Origin: Proteus vulgaris
GTDB lineage: Bacteria > Pseudomonadota > Gammaproteobacteria > Enterobacterales > Enterobacteriaceae
Assembly: GCF_023100685.1 (NCBI RefSeq)
Contig: NZ_CP090064.1
Location: 3,906,001 to 3,970,000, forward strand
Length of the DNA stretch: 64,000 nt
Reading direction: 5' to 3'
Made by a program: the position numbers and the translations under genes. Every line of letters begins with the position of its first letter. The stretch's first letter is position 1. The notes beneath the pieces were generated by a model. The model saw nothing but the letters and a program-made list of their open reading frames with translations. It was not told the origin of the DNA and did no database searches. Below are positions 1-8,317 of this stretch, piece after piece.

Positions 1-1
1 T

Positions 2-640
2 CACATTACGACAACCCAAATCGCGCTGGGTAAAGGTTTATTCGATATTACAGTTAAAAAAGAAGATTTTGCCATTGCAGTACAAATTTTAGAACAATAT
101 CAACTACCAACCAATGCACGTATTGAAGTGACACAAATATTTCCTTCTGATGCATTGGTATCCTCACCTCAGGCAGAAAAAGCACGGCTGATTTCTGCAC
201 TTGAGCAACGCTTGGAACAATCCTTAATCACAATTGACCATATTATTGATGCAAGGGTTCATATCAGTTATCCCCTTTCATTATCAGAACGGGGAACTCC
301 TGCTCCTCATGCCTCTGTGTTAATTTTTTATGAGGAAAATACATTGGATAGTGACCAACTTAGTGAAGATATCCGTGCTTTTATTAACAACGCATTTAGT
401 GATATGAGCATAAATAATATTACTGTGTTACTTTACTCAAGAAATATAAATAAACTCACGAAGCCCAACTTAGTTATTCCCGATGAAAATCATTCAATTT
501 TCTTTCAATATGGCTGGTTAATTGCGCTGATATCAATCAGTATCATTATTATTTCCGTTGTGCTGCTAATAAAGCATCGTCGAGAAAAAACAATATTGCG
601 AGAGGAAAAGCAAAACCATGCTCACTCTTCAGCAATTTGA
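2..640 (+). CDS. prgK: PrgK/SctJ, type III secretion inner-membrane ring lipoprotein (5' end outside window)
   Basis: This is the inner-ring subunit of the type III secretion basal body in the inner membrane. The frame is open from base 2, so the start codon and the lipoprotein signal lie upstream; the GTG at 128 is only an internal codon. The visible 212 residues carry the PrgK-like ring-building region (KKEDFAIAVQILEQYQLP, then a domain with DARVHISYPL) and one C-terminal membrane helix (about GWLIALISISIIIISVVLLI) followed by a basic cytoplasmic tail. The last 23 bases overlap the orgA-like gene, so translation is probably coupled. The order prgK-orgA-orgB is that of SPI-1-type systems. 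The family is clear from the sequence; export competence cannot be judged because the rest of the locus is outside the window. Confidence 0.9.
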   Translation, partial: HITTTQIALGKGLFDITVKKEDFAIAVQILEQYQLPTNARIEVTQIFPSDALVSSPQAEKARLISALEQRLEQSLITIDHIIDARVHISYPLSLSERGTPAPHASVLIFYEENTLDSDQLSEDIRAFINNAFSDMSINNITVLLYSRNINKLTKPNLVIPDENHSIFFQYGWLIALISISIIIISVVLLIKHRREKTILREEKQNHAHSSAI

Positions 641-1175
641 GCGGATATCTATCGTGATGTATGAACCATTACAATATATCCATCAAGATTATTATCAATT
701 AGTAACACCCAATGACGATCTCATTTGGCAAAAGCTTTCAAACCGTCAACTTATTCAACAATACCATCTCAAAACCGAAATCGATTTTGATCTTGAGAAT
801 GATCCTGTAGCAAATAAACTGGTTACGCAATGGTCACACTTGCCTCAATGTGCGCTTTTTTTAGGATATCTTTTCTCATCATCAGCTCTTTTACAGGTTG
901 ATAATTACTATCAATTATCCCCTACATTACGTGCATTTCTTTCTCTAAAACCGATTTTATTTGCTGAAGAAAAAATAGATGACATGCTCGGAGAACCTCA
1001 ACATATCGGCTATCAACTCTTATTAGATTTTATTTCTTCGATATCCAATGCGTTAGCACAACGCTTTGTACTCTGCTTCCCCAAAGAAAAAAAGCGAATT
1101 ACGTTGCCTGCAAAACTGCATTTATCACATTCTATTTTCCTTTTGGTACTGAATTATGTTGCGATCCCTGCCTGA
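618..1175 (+). CDS. orgA: OrgA/SctK-like type III secretion sorting-platform protein
   Basis: A 185-residue cytoplasmic accessory protein of the sorting platform, which links the inner-membrane ring to the ATPase complex in SPI-1-type injectisomes. It matches the pattern I recall for Salmonella OrgA: an early W...LPQ.A.FLGYLF stretch, a middle PTLRAFLSLKP segment and a late ALAQRFVLCFP segment. OrgA is about 199 residues, so the length fits. It starts inside the end of prgK and its own end overlaps orgB by 20 bases, typical of a coupled operon. No membrane segment or signal peptide is seen. The call rests on motif order plus synteny; sequence conservation in this family is generally low. Confidence 0.8.
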   Translation: MLTLQQFERISIVMYEPLQYIHQDYYQLVTPNDDLIWQKLSNRQLIQQYHLKTEIDFDLENDPVANKLVTQWSHLPQCALFLGYLFSSSALLQVDNYYQLSPTLRAFLSLKPILFAEEKIDDMLGEPQHIGYQLLLDFISSISNALAQRFVLCFPKEKKRITLPAKLHLSHSIFLLVLNYVAIPA

Positions 1176-1827
1176 AACTCTTTTGAGTTATACCTGTGAG
1201 GGTGTGCTTATTCGTTCTCGCTATCTACGACAATTAGACAATATTCGTAGAATAGAGCAAATAACACATAAAAAGATAAAGAAACGGCTGATTGAACTTG
1301 AGAAAAAACAAGAATTACAATCTGTTGAAAATAAAAAACAGGCTTATGCTGAAGGGTTACAGGTATTATTAGGCGATATCCTGACGCTATGTACACAATA
1401 TCACACCGAATTATGTCGTCACGAAATACAACAAAGAGAATTAATTGTTCAAGAAATTGCCCACTATTTTCAATCACCACAAATGCAAATAGAACTAACA
1501 AAACATCTGATCACCACAGTACCAACAGATACTAAATTAACATTAGAGATCCCGAAAACACTGCGTTCTTATGTGGAAGAATTACTTAATGGCCAAGACG
1601 TTGAATTGATCTTTCATAATGAATCTACACTTTCTATCAATTCAGGATCACACGTTGTTTTTTTTGATCCCCCTTTATTCACTCAAGATCTGAAAAAACA
1701 GTTCCATCAATACTATTGCGAGAAAAATCATATGCTGTTTTCTCAAGAAGTGAAAATGCGATTATTGGCTTATATACAAGAGTTTGATGAAAACACAGTA
1801 GATAAAGGTACTCACGATGAAAATTGA
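1156..1827 (+). CDS. orgB: OrgB/SctL-like stator of the type III secretion ATPase
   Basis: A 223-residue protein in the place of OrgB (SctL), the peripheral stalk that holds and regulates the secretion ATPase under the basal body. Visible features are the short N-terminal segment with PETLLSYTCEGVLIRSRYL, as in OrgB, then a strongly charged helical stretch (about residues 35-75, rich in K, E and Q, likely coiled coil), and a globular C-terminal part. Family length is about 226 residues. The gene overlaps orgA upstream (20 bases) and the next gene downstream (11 bases). The call combines the N-terminal pattern, the coiled-coil layout and gene order. A FliH-type stator is the same superfamily and the only close alternative. 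Confidence 0.8.
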   Translation: MLRSLPETLLSYTCEGVLIRSRYLRQLDNIRRIEQITHKKIKKRLIELEKKQELQSVENKKQAYAEGLQVLLGDILTLCTQYHTELCRHEIQQRELIVQEIAHYFQSPQMQIELTKHLITTVPTDTKLTLEIPKTLRSYVEELLNGQDVELIFHNESTLSINSGSHVVFFDPPLFTQDLKKQFHQYYCEKNHMLFSQEVKMRLLAYIQEFDENTVDKGTHDEN

Positions 1828-2254
1828 TCCTCAATATATTACTCATCAAATTAATAATGCAAAAGCGACATCTCATCGTCCATCATCAGCATTAATGACA
1901 AAAAAAGAGGATCCCTTACAAGCCTCTCTTAACCAAGATTTTTATCAACAGTTGCAAAATCTCAATCTTAACAATGCAAAAGATATTCTTCATTTTTTAG
2001 TACAGTATGAAGTTAAAAATAGAGATAACCAAACAATTAAAGAAAATCGCCAACGAGCCATCTTAATGTATGCACGTCAACAAAGTGCTTTAGAACACAC
2101 AGAAAACCAAGATGAAATTAATCAGGCCTTGGTTTCATTTCTCTCTTATCAAGGTTTTTATCATCAGATTACCCTCGAATTATTGGGAATGACAGACAAC
2201 CAAGATACTTATGAGGGATTTTTCAAACCAGATAGTACATCGTTTTCATTTTGA
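1817..2254 (+). CDS. Small type III secretion operon protein in the orgC position
   Basis: A 145-residue hydrophilic protein without signal peptide or membrane segment. It is the last gene of the prgK-orgA-orgB run and overlaps orgB by 11 bases, so it is almost surely co-transcribed. In Salmonella this position holds orgC, a small secreted protein reported to help needle assembly, but I cannot see convincing residue-level similarity. Position is therefore the main argument. The N-terminus is rich in Asn, Thr, Ser and His, compatible with a type III export signal, and the middle is helical with many Gln and Leu. Its TGA ends one base before the convergent soxR stop codon, with no room for a dedicated terminator. 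Confidence 0.55.
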   Translation: MKIDPQYITHQINNAKATSHRPSSALMTKKEDPLQASLNQDFYQQLQNLNLNNAKDILHFLVQYEVKNRDNQTIKENRQRAILMYARQQSALEHTENQDEINQALVSFLSYQGFYHQITLELLGMTDNQDTYEGFFKPDSTSFSF

Positions 2255-2704
2255 TTATAGGATCTGAGGCCCTGCACCCTTTTCACCTAAAATATCATCA
2301 GGATTGCGCAACGGACAATCACTCAATGATAGACAACCACAGCCAATACAGTGGTCAAGCCCGTTACGTAATCGTTTAAGACGACGAATGCGTTCATCTA
2401 GTCGCACTTTCCAATCCGTTGATATTTCGTGCCATTGTTCTGCTGTTAATTTACTATTTGGCGGATATTTTCCCAATATTTCTTGAATTTCTTTTAACGG
2501 AATTCCCGTACTTTGAGCCGCCTTGATAATTGCCACATAACGCAATACAACCGGTGGGTAACGCCGCTGATTACCTGCACTTCGATAACTCTCAATTAAC
2601 CCTTTTTCTTCATAAAAATGAAGTGTTGAAATAGCAACACCACTACGTTTTGCCACTTCACCTACTGTAAGTGCTCTATTGAAATCTATTTTCTCTTTTT
2701 CCAT
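2255..2704 (-). CDS. soxR: SoxR, redox-sensing MerR-family regulator
   Basis: A 149-residue transcription factor that senses redox-cycling compounds through a [2Fe-2S] cluster and untwists promoters with an overlong spacer. The N-terminal winged helix (LTVGEVAKRSGVAISTLHFY) is MerR-type, a dimerisation helix follows, and the cluster ligands are Cys119, 122, 124 and 130 in CIGCGCLSLSDC, the same spacing and numbering as in E. coli SoxR. In E. coli the partner is soxS. Here the divergent neighbour is instead a DoxX-RND efflux operon reached through a SoxR box in the shared promoter, the arrangement known for mexGHI in Pseudomonas. The gene converges on the end of the type III operon with a single-base junction. 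Confidence 0.95.
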   Translation of the reverse strand: MEKEKIDFNRALTVGEVAKRSGVAISTLHFYEEKGLIESYRSAGNQRRYPPVVLRYVAIIKAAQSTGIPLKEIQEILGKYPPNSKLTAEQWHEISTDWKVRLDERIRRLKRLRNGLDHCIGCGCLSLSDCPLRNPDDILGEKGAGPQIL

Positions 2705-2713
2705 CTTTTCCTC

Positions 2714-2744
2714 TTGACCTCAACTTAACTTGAGGTTTTATAGT
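2714..2744 (+). promoter_or_regulatory. SoxR-dependent promoter with SoxR box and 19-bp spacer
   Basis: The -35 TTGACC (2714-2719) and -10 TATAGT (2739-2744) are separated by 19 bp, the overlong spacing typical of MerR-family activated promoters. The dyad CCTCAACTTAACTTGAGG (2718-2735) lies in the spacer and differs by one base from the E. coli soxS box as I recall it. It faces the DoxX-RND operon and lies 14 bases from the soxR start, so it may also autoregulate soxR. Confidence 0.9.
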
Positions 2745-2814
2745 CCTCTCCTCAAATTAAGTCAAGCCAGTGGGATGCTGGTTTTTGTTTTTTAAGATTG
2801 TTGAGGTCAGATGA

Positions 2815-3237
2815 ATGCCAAGTTCAGTTGCACGTATTCTCGAAAGCCATTCTTTATGGTTTATCGCTAGATTACTTATTCTTGTTTTATTTCTTTCTTC
2901 TGGCTTTGCCAAAGTCTTTGATTACGAGAATAGTTTGGCGGAAATGCGCGCTGCGGGATTGGAACCTGATTGGTTTTTTAATATTGCCACTGCGATCGTC
3001 TTATTTTGTGGCTCACTTTTAGTGCTTTTCGATCGCTATCTATGGCTAGGTGCTGGCGCTTTAGCTGTCTTTTTATTTTTAACTATTGTGATTGTTCATA
3101 CCTTTTGGGATATGACGGGAGATAAAGCCATGCTGTCGATGTTTTTTGCAATAGAGCATCTAGCCGTTATTGGCGGGTTAATGACCACAGCCATGGCAAG
3201 TCATTTCAGAGCGTTATGGAAAAAAGCTAACGCATAA
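2815..3237 (+). CDS. DoxX-family inner-membrane protein, MexG-like
   Basis: A 140-residue membrane protein with four hydrophobic helices and the DoxX-type opening (ARLLILVLFLSSGFAKVFDY). It is the first gene behind the SoxR-controlled promoter, with GAGG at 2802-2805 as ribosome site nine bases before the ATG. In Pseudomonas aeruginosa the mexGHI-opmD operon likewise begins with a DoxX-family protein (MexG) that binds redox-active pyocyanin, and that operon is also under SoxR. The same order here (DoxX, adaptor, RND pump) suggests a role in sensing or handling redox-active small molecules with the pump. That function is inference from synteny. A 74-residue frame overlapping it from 2798 is a shadow. 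Confidence 0.85.
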   Translation: MPSSVARILESHSLWFIARLLILVLFLSSGFAKVFDYENSLAEMRAAGLEPDWFFNIATAIVLFCGSLLVLFDRYLWLGAGALAVFLFLTIVIVHTFWDMTGDKAMLSMFFAIEHLAVIGGLMTTAMASHFRALWKKANA

Positions 3238-3282
3238 AACCATAAAAAATAGAAAAACAGTCACTATGAGATCAACAATAAT

Positions 3283-4389
3283 ATGAATAAGAAACTTACT
3301 CTTACTGTATGTGCTTCACTCTTTTTACTCAGTGCAGGAGCTGCGGTTTATGCAACTACGTCATCTGATGAGGATTCATCACAGCAATTTGCTTACCCTC
3401 CTACTAAAGTGGCATTAGCAACCGTACAATCATCAAAATTACCAAACAATATGCAAGGTGTTGGGGAATTAGAAGCCGCACGCCAAGTCTATTTAGCCGC
3501 TGAAACCAATGGTCGAATTGCTGTGATTAATTTTGATTCAGGACAAACGGTTAAAGCCGGTCAAGTTTTAGCTAAATTAAATGATGAACCTGAACAAGCG
3601 GAATTATTGCGTTTACAAGCACAATTAACTAACGCGGATAAACTCTACTCCCGCACAAAACAGCTTTATAGTAAAAATGTCGCAGCCGCTGCGCAATTAG
3701 ACAGTACATTATCTGAGCGCGATATGATCGCCGCATCCATTCGTGAAGTGAAAGCGCGAATTGCACAGAAAGCAATAAAAGCACCTTTTGATGGCATTGT
3801 TGGAATAAAACTTGTTCATGAAGGACAGTATCTCAATGCGGGTGAACGTGTTGCATCTTTAGTCGATGCGAGTCATTTAAAACTGAATTTCTCACTTGAT
3901 GAGCAAGCTGCTCCCAAAATTTCCGCAAAACAGCCCATCAATATTGAGGTCGATGCTTATCCAGAGATGGTATTTACAGGCTCTATTAATGCCGTCGATC
4001 CTCTTATTGGTCCATCTCGTACTGTACAAGTACAAGCTGTTTTACCTAATACCGATAACAAATTAAAAGCGGGCATGTTTGCTCGTGTACAAGTTACTTC
4101 TCCAGATAGTCCTATGGTATTAACCGTACCAGAAACGGCAGTTACTTATACTGCCTATGGAGATACCGTGTTTGTAGCGCAATCTGACAATCAAAAAAAC
4201 CTTATCGCTAAGCGTGTCTCTGTGAAAGTTGGATTGCGCTACAACGGCATGATTGAGATAAAAGAAGGCTTATCCCTTGGTGATCAAATTGTCTCATCTG
4301 GCCAAATTAAATTAAGTGATGGCATCTCAATTGAACCTATTGAGCAAGATACATTAACACTAGCTCAATCAGCGACAACAAAACCATAA
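3283..4389 (+). CDS. RND efflux periplasmic adaptor (MexH-like)
   Basis: A 368-residue membrane-fusion protein that connects an RND pump to an outer-membrane channel. It has an N-terminal signal sequence (MNKKLTLTVCASLFLLSAGA) without a convincing lipobox, a split biotinyl/lipoyl domain (ETNGRIAVINFDSGQTVKAG and KAPFDGIVGIKLVHEGQYLN), a helical hairpin between them (about residues 105-160), and beta-barrel and membrane-proximal domains behind. It sits 45 bases after the DoxX gene and 12 bases before the pump gene, in one operon. The short hairpin and the operon layout match the MexH-type adaptors. No outer-membrane factor gene follows, so a TolC-type channel encoded elsewhere is probably used. 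Confidence 0.9.
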   Translation: MNKKLTLTVCASLFLLSAGAAVYATTSSDEDSSQQFAYPPTKVALATVQSSKLPNNMQGVGELEAARQVYLAAETNGRIAVINFDSGQTVKAGQVLAKLNDEPEQAELLRLQAQLTNADKLYSRTKQLYSKNVAAAAQLDSTLSERDMIAASIREVKARIAQKAIKAPFDGIVGIKLVHEGQYLNAGERVASLVDASHLKLNFSLDEQAAPKISAKQPINIEVDAYPEMVFTGSINAVDPLIGPSRTVQVQAVLPNTDNKLKAGMFARVQVTSPDSPMVLTVPETAVTYTAYGDTVFVAQSDNQKNLIAKRVSVKVGLRYNGMIEIKEGLSLGDQIVSSGQIKLSDGISIEPIEQDTLTLAQSATTKP

Positions 4390-4401
4390 CGGGAGTTAAT
4401 A

Positions 4402-7400
4402 ATGAAGTTTACCGATATTTTTGTTCGGCGACCTGTTTTGGCATTAGTTGTTAGCACATTGATCCTGTTACTGGGCGCATTTGCGTTCAGTAAACTGCCA
4501 GTTCGTCAATACCCTATGTTACAAAACTCAACAATTACGATTGCAACAGATTATCCTGGTGCTTCGTCTGAATTGATGCAGGGATTTGTTACCCAACCAA
4601 TTACACAAGCGGTTTCCTCTGTTGAGGGAGTTGATTATATTTCTTCATCTTCAGTACAAGGTAAAAGCTTAGTTACCGTCAGAATGGAGTTAAACCGCGA
4701 TCCAACTCAAGCTTTGACGCAAGTAATGGCGAAGGTAAATCAAGTTCGTTATAAGCTGCCAGAACAAGCTTATGATCCGGTGATCGAACTTTCATCAGGA
4801 GAATCTACAGCGGTAGCTTATGTGGGTTTCTCAAGTGAACAGCTTTCTATTCCCGAACTCACAGACTACCTTTCTCGCGTTGTTGAGCCGATGTTTTCAT
4901 CCATTAATGGCGTTGCTAAAGTGCAAGTATTTGGTGGTCAACAATTGGCCATGCGCTTGTGGTTAGATGCAGACAAACTGGCTGGTCGTAACTTAACGGC
5001 AAGCGATGTCGCAAATGCAGTACGCCGTAATAACTATCAAGCTGCCCCAGGTAAAGTAGAAGGCGAGTTTGTAATTGCCAACGTTTATGTCAATACTGAC
5101 CTCACTAATGTCGAAGAATTTAAAGACATGGTTATCATTAATGATGGCAATAATCTTGTACGTTTGCGTGATGTCGGTACTGTCGAATTAGGTGCTGCGG
5201 CCACTGAAACCAGTGGTATTATGAATGGTAAAAAAGCCGTATTTTTAGGTTTATTCCCGACACCAACAGGCAACCCACTCGTGATTGTTGATGGTATTAG
5301 AGATCATCTTGTTGATATTCAAAAAACCTTACCCCCTAGTGTCGATGTAGAACTGGCATTTGAAACCTCACGTTTTATCAAAGCCTCTATTAACCAAGTA
5401 GTACAAACCTTAATTGAAGCGATTTTAATCGTTATTGCGGTTATTTATCTCTGTTTGGGATCGTTCCGTTCTGTTCTTATTCCTGTACTTGCCATTCCGT
5501 TATCGATGCTAGGTGCTGCCGGATTAATGCTTGCCTTTGGCTTTAGTATTAACTTGCTCACCTTGCTAGCAATGGTTTTAGCCATTGGACTTGTCGTAGA
5601 TGATGCAATAGTCGTTGTTGAAAATGTGCATCGCCATATTGAAGAGGGTTTATCGCCTGTTCAAGCCGCTTTAGTGGGGGCGAGAGAAGTTGCCGGTCCT
5701 GTAATTGCCATGACGATCACTTTAGCCGCTGTTTATGCTCCGATTGGTTTAATGGCTGGATTAACAGGCGCATTATTTAAAGAATTTGCCATAACGCTGG
5801 CAGGTAGTGTGATTGTATCCGGTATTGTGGCATTAACTTTATCCCCCGTGATGAGCTCATTAATGCTAAAACCAAAAGAAAATGAAGGCAAAATGGCTAA
5901 AATGGCTGAGTTTGTTTTCGATAAACTGGCTCATTATTATGGTTACGTGCTTAATTTTTCTTTAGCTAATCGCTGGTTAACCGTTGTTTTTGCCTTAGCC
6001 GTGTTTGTCAGCTTACCGTTTTTATATAGCCAGACAAAACAAGAGCTAGCACCTTCAGAAGATCAGGCGAGCGTTTTAACTGCTGTAAAAGCGCCACAAC
6101 ATGCAAACCTTGCCTATGCTGAACGCTTTAATCAGAAGCTTGATGAAATTTATATGAGTCTACCTGAAACAGACAGTACATGGATAATTAACGGTACAGA
6201 TGGGCCTTCAGCCAGCTTTGGTGGTATTAACTTTGATGGTTGGGATTTACGTGATCGCAACGCAGATCAAATCCAAGCTGATTTACAAAATCGCGTCAAC
6301 AATGTGGAAGGTACCAGTATTTTTGCTTTCCAATTAGCCTCTCTACCCGGCTCAGTGGGTGGATTACCTGTACAAATGGTGCTACGTAGCCCATTAGGTT
6401 ACCCCGTTTTGTTTGAAACAATGGAACAAATAAAACAACAAGCAAGAGAAAGCGGTTTATTTGTCGTGGTAGATAGCGATTTAGATTACAACAATCCCGT
6501 TGTTCAAGTTGCCATAGATCGAGCTAAAGCCAATAGTTTAGGCATTCGTATGCAAGATATTGGTGAATCACTCTCACTATTAGTGGGTGAACACTATATT
6601 AATCGTTTTGGTATGGATGGCCGCTCTTATGATGTGATCCCACAAAGTGTACGTCACCAACGTTTAACGCCTGCAGCTCTTGCGGGGCACTATATTCGTA
6701 CTCAAGATAATGTTTTGATCCCATTATCAACCGTTGTGAATATTACGACTCAAGTTGAACCCAATAAACTGACACAGTTTAATCAACAAAATGCAGCTAT
6801 TTTCCAAGCGATCCCCGCACCCGGTGTAACAATGGGGCAAGCGGTCGCTTTTCTTGAAACCGTGGCTAATTCATTACCTGCAGGTTTTAGCCATGATTGG
6901 CAATCTGATTCTCGCCAATTTACTCAAGAAGGAAATACGTTAGTCTTTGCTTTTATTGCCGCACTTATCATTATTTACTTAGTGTTAGCTGCACAGTATG
7001 AAAGTTTGGTCGATCCTTTGATTATCTTAATTACTGTACCGCTATCAATTTGTGGCGCATTAGTCCCTCTCGCTTTAGGCATGGTAACGCTAAATATCTA
7101 CACTCAAATTGGTTTAGTCACACTAATAGGGCTTATCAGTAAGCACGGTATTTTAATGGTGGAATTCGCTAATGAATTACAAATTCATAAAAATCTAAAC
7201 CGTCGAGATGCCATTATTGAAGCAGCAAAAATCCGCTTACGTCCTGTCTTAATGACCACGGCAGCAATGGTTATTGGGCTTATTCCTCTTTTATTTGCCA
7301 GTGGTGCTGGGGCGAATAGTCGCTATGGATTAGGGCTGATTATTGTGTCAGGCATGTTAGTCGGCACACTGTTTACTCTGTTTGTGTTACCAACGATGTA

Positions 7401-7479
7401 TAGTTTCTTGGCTCGAAACCATCAAATCAGCGCTCAAACTGAGCGTCAAAAGCAGTTACAGCAAGTCAGTGAGCAATAA
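4402..7479 (+). CDS. RND-family efflux pump, MexI-like
   Basis: A 1025-residue inner-membrane proton/drug antiporter of the HAE1 RND family. It begins with the classic MKFTDIFVRRPVLALVVSTL, has the twelve-helix plan with two large periplasmic loops, and carries the paired Asp of the proton relay in helix 4 (AIGLVVDDAIVVVENVHRHIEE). The conserved SKHGILMVEFANEL segment is in the second half. A ribosome site (GGGAG) lies just before the ATG. With the DoxX protein and the adaptor it makes a SoxR-induced export system like mexGHI; redox-active molecules such as phenazines or similar toxicants are plausible substrates, but this is inference. The operon ends at the terminator at 7514-7550 with no channel gene. 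Confidence 0.92.
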   Translation: MKFTDIFVRRPVLALVVSTLILLLGAFAFSKLPVRQYPMLQNSTITIATDYPGASSELMQGFVTQPITQAVSSVEGVDYISSSSVQGKSLVTVRMELNRDPTQALTQVMAKVNQVRYKLPEQAYDPVIELSSGESTAVAYVGFSSEQLSIPELTDYLSRVVEPMFSSINGVAKVQVFGGQQLAMRLWLDADKLAGRNLTASDVANAVRRNNYQAAPGKVEGEFVIANVYVNTDLTNVEEFKDMVIINDGNNLVRLRDVGTVELGAAATETSGIMNGKKAVFLGLFPTPTGNPLVIVDGIRDHLVDIQKTLPPSVDVELAFETSRFIKASINQVVQTLIEAILIVIAVIYLCLGSFRSVLIPVLAIPLSMLGAAGLMLAFGFSINLLTLLAMVLAIGLVVDDAIVVVENVHRHIEEGLSPVQAALVGAREVAGPVIAMTITLAAVYAPIGLMAGLTGALFKEFAITLAGSVIVSGIVALTLSPVMSSLMLKPKENEGKMAKMAEFVFDKLAHYYGYVLNFSLANRWLTVVFALAVFVSLPFLYSQTKQELAPSEDQASVLTAVKAPQHANLAYAERFNQKLDEIYMSLPETDSTWIINGTDGPSASFGGINFDGWDLRDRNADQIQADLQNRVNNVEGTSIFAFQLASLPGSVGGLPVQMVLRSPLGYPVLFETMEQIKQQARESGLFVVVDSDLDYNNPVVQVAIDRAKANSLGIRMQDIGESLSLLVGEHYINRFGMDGRSYDVIPQSVRHQRLTPAALAGHYIRTQDNVLIPLSTVVNITTQVEPNKLTQFNQQNAAIFQAIPAPGVTMGQAVAFLETVANSLPAGFSHDWQSDSRQFTQEGNTLVFAFIAALIIIYLVLAAQYESLVDPLIILITVPLSICGALVPLALGMVTLNIYTQIGLVTLIGLISKHGILMVEFANELQIHKNLNRRDAIIEAAKIRLRPVLMTTAAMVIGLIPLLFASGAGANSRYGLGLIIVSGMLVGTLFTLFVLPTMYSFLARNHQISAQTERQKQLQQVSEQ

Positions 7480-7488
7480 AACTAAAAA

Positions 7489-7559
7489 TAACAAAAAGTA
7501 ATATCGTAAAACCAATCCCCATTGTGAATACAATGGGGATTTTATTTATTAATGGGAAT
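7489..7559. repeat. 71-bp direct repeat, copy 1, left flank of toxin-antitoxin module
   Basis: Aligns base for base with 8318-8388, offset 829, with four mismatches (7496, 7517, 7538, 7558). Two of these (C7517/G7538 against T8346/A8367) are paired in the terminator stem, so base pairing is kept in both copies. The two copies bracket the toxin-antitoxin genes. Confidence 0.9.
7514..7550. terminator. Intrinsic terminator after the RND operon (repeat copy 1)
   Basis: A 12-bp perfect stem AATCCCCATTGT (7514-7525) with loop GAAT and ACAATGGGGATT (7530-7541), followed by TTATTTATT. It closes the efflux operon and is the core of the 71-bp repeat found again at 8318-8388. Confidence 0.85.
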
Positions 7560-7606
7560 GCTTTGAAAAATAAACACTACCTTGCTACTCTGACGAGCAT
7601 TAAAAT

Positions 7607-7648
7607 ATAAGCTGTAGCTTATCATCCTGTAAATAAGTTATAACTTAT
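7607..7648. promoter_or_regulatory. Two operator-like palindromes before the toxin-antitoxin operon
   Basis: ATAAGTTATAACTTAT (7633-7648) is a perfect 16-bp palindrome and ATAAGCTGTAGCTTAT (7607-7622) is the same design with a two-base centre mismatch. Centres are 26 bp apart and the second ends 12 bases before the toxin start. They look like the paired operators of an autoregulating HTH antitoxin; binding is inferred. Confidence 0.6.
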
Positions 7649-7660
7649 ATTAGGTGAGCT

Positions 7661-8035
7661 GTGTGGAATGTATTCTTTACAAATAATTTCGATTCTTGGT
7701 TATTAGAACAAAACATCGAGTTACAAGAACGCGTTTTAGCGGCCTTACAGAATTTAGAGGTTTATGGGCCTAGGTTACCAAGGCCATATGCTGATAACAT
7801 CAAAGGTTCAAAATATCCGAATATGAAAGAGCTTCGAATACAACACACAGGAAAACCTATACGAATATTTTTTGCGTTTGATCCAACTAGAAGAGCCATT
7901 GTGCTATGTGCAGGAAATAAAGCTAACAATAAGAAATTTTACCAAACGATGATCCATATAGCGGATCGAGAATTTACCTCATATCTTTTATCAATAAGAG
8001 AAGGCAATGAAAACACTTCAACAAGCTATCGCTGA
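7661..8035 (+). CDS. RelE/HigB-like (Gp49 family) toxin
   Basis: A 124-residue toxin of the phage Gp49-like / HigB branch of the RelE/ParE superfamily, expected to act as an mRNA interferase on the ribosome. Family-type elements are visible: WLLEQNIELQERVLAALQNL, then GPRLPRPYADNIKGSKYPNM, the MKELRIQHTGKPIRIFFAF core strand pair, and RAIVLCAGNKANNKKFYQTM. The chosen start is the GTG at 7661, just behind the two operator-like palindromes; no ATG is available before the core fold. It overlaps the antitoxin gene by 29 bases, with the toxin first as in higBA. The pair is enclosed by 71-bp direct repeats, indicating insertion into a pre-existing convergent terminator. No lesion is seen, so it is probably functional. 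Confidence 0.85.
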   Translation: MWNVFFTNNFDSWLLEQNIELQERVLAALQNLEVYGPRLPRPYADNIKGSKYPNMKELRIQHTGKPIRIFFAFDPTRRAIVLCAGNKANNKKFYQTMIHIADREFTSYLLSIREGNENTSTSYR

Positions 8036-8306
8036 ACGTTCTCCTGATAGCCAAGAACGCATAAAAAAAATGGCTGATGAATTGATACTAGAAACAGGGC
8101 TGCAAATCTTAAGAGAAGAGTTAAATATTTCGCAAAGAGAACTTGCTACCCATTTAGGAATTTCTCAACCTGCGATTACCCAAATAGAGCAAAGAGGTAA
8201 CGATCTAAAACTAGCAACATTAAAACGCTATGTTGAAGCTTTAGGCGGTAAACTTAGCTTAACGATTGAATTACCTACTGGTGAAGATCGTGTTTTCCAT
8301 CTTTAA
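8007..8306 (+). CDS. HTH (HigA-like) antitoxin
   Basis: A 99-residue antitoxin with a central Cro/C1-type helix-turn-helix (LNISQRELATHLGISQPAIT, about residues 42-61) and the family C-terminus ALGGKLSLTIELP. It should neutralise the upstream RelE/HigB-like toxin and repress the shared promoter through the palindromes at 7607-7648. Translation starts at an ATG inside the end of the toxin gene with GAGAAGG upstream. It ends 12 bases before the second copy of the 71-bp repeat. The toxin-first gene order and the HTH antitoxin together fit the HigBA type. Confidence 0.85.
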   Translation: MKTLQQAIAERSPDSQERIKKMADELILETGLQILREELNISQRELATHLGISQPAITQIEQRGNDLKLATLKRYVEALGGKLSLTIELPTGEDRVFHL

Positions 8307-8317
8307 ATTTAAAGAGA

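Noticed and set aside
128..640. GTG at 128 as the start of the first gene
   Set aside because: The frame is open to the window edge and the upstream residues match the PrgK family, so the gene begins outside the window.
2798..3022. 74-codon plus-strand frame overlapping the DoxX gene
   Set aside because: Out of frame with the clear DoxX protein, begins upstream of its ribosome site and shows no family features.
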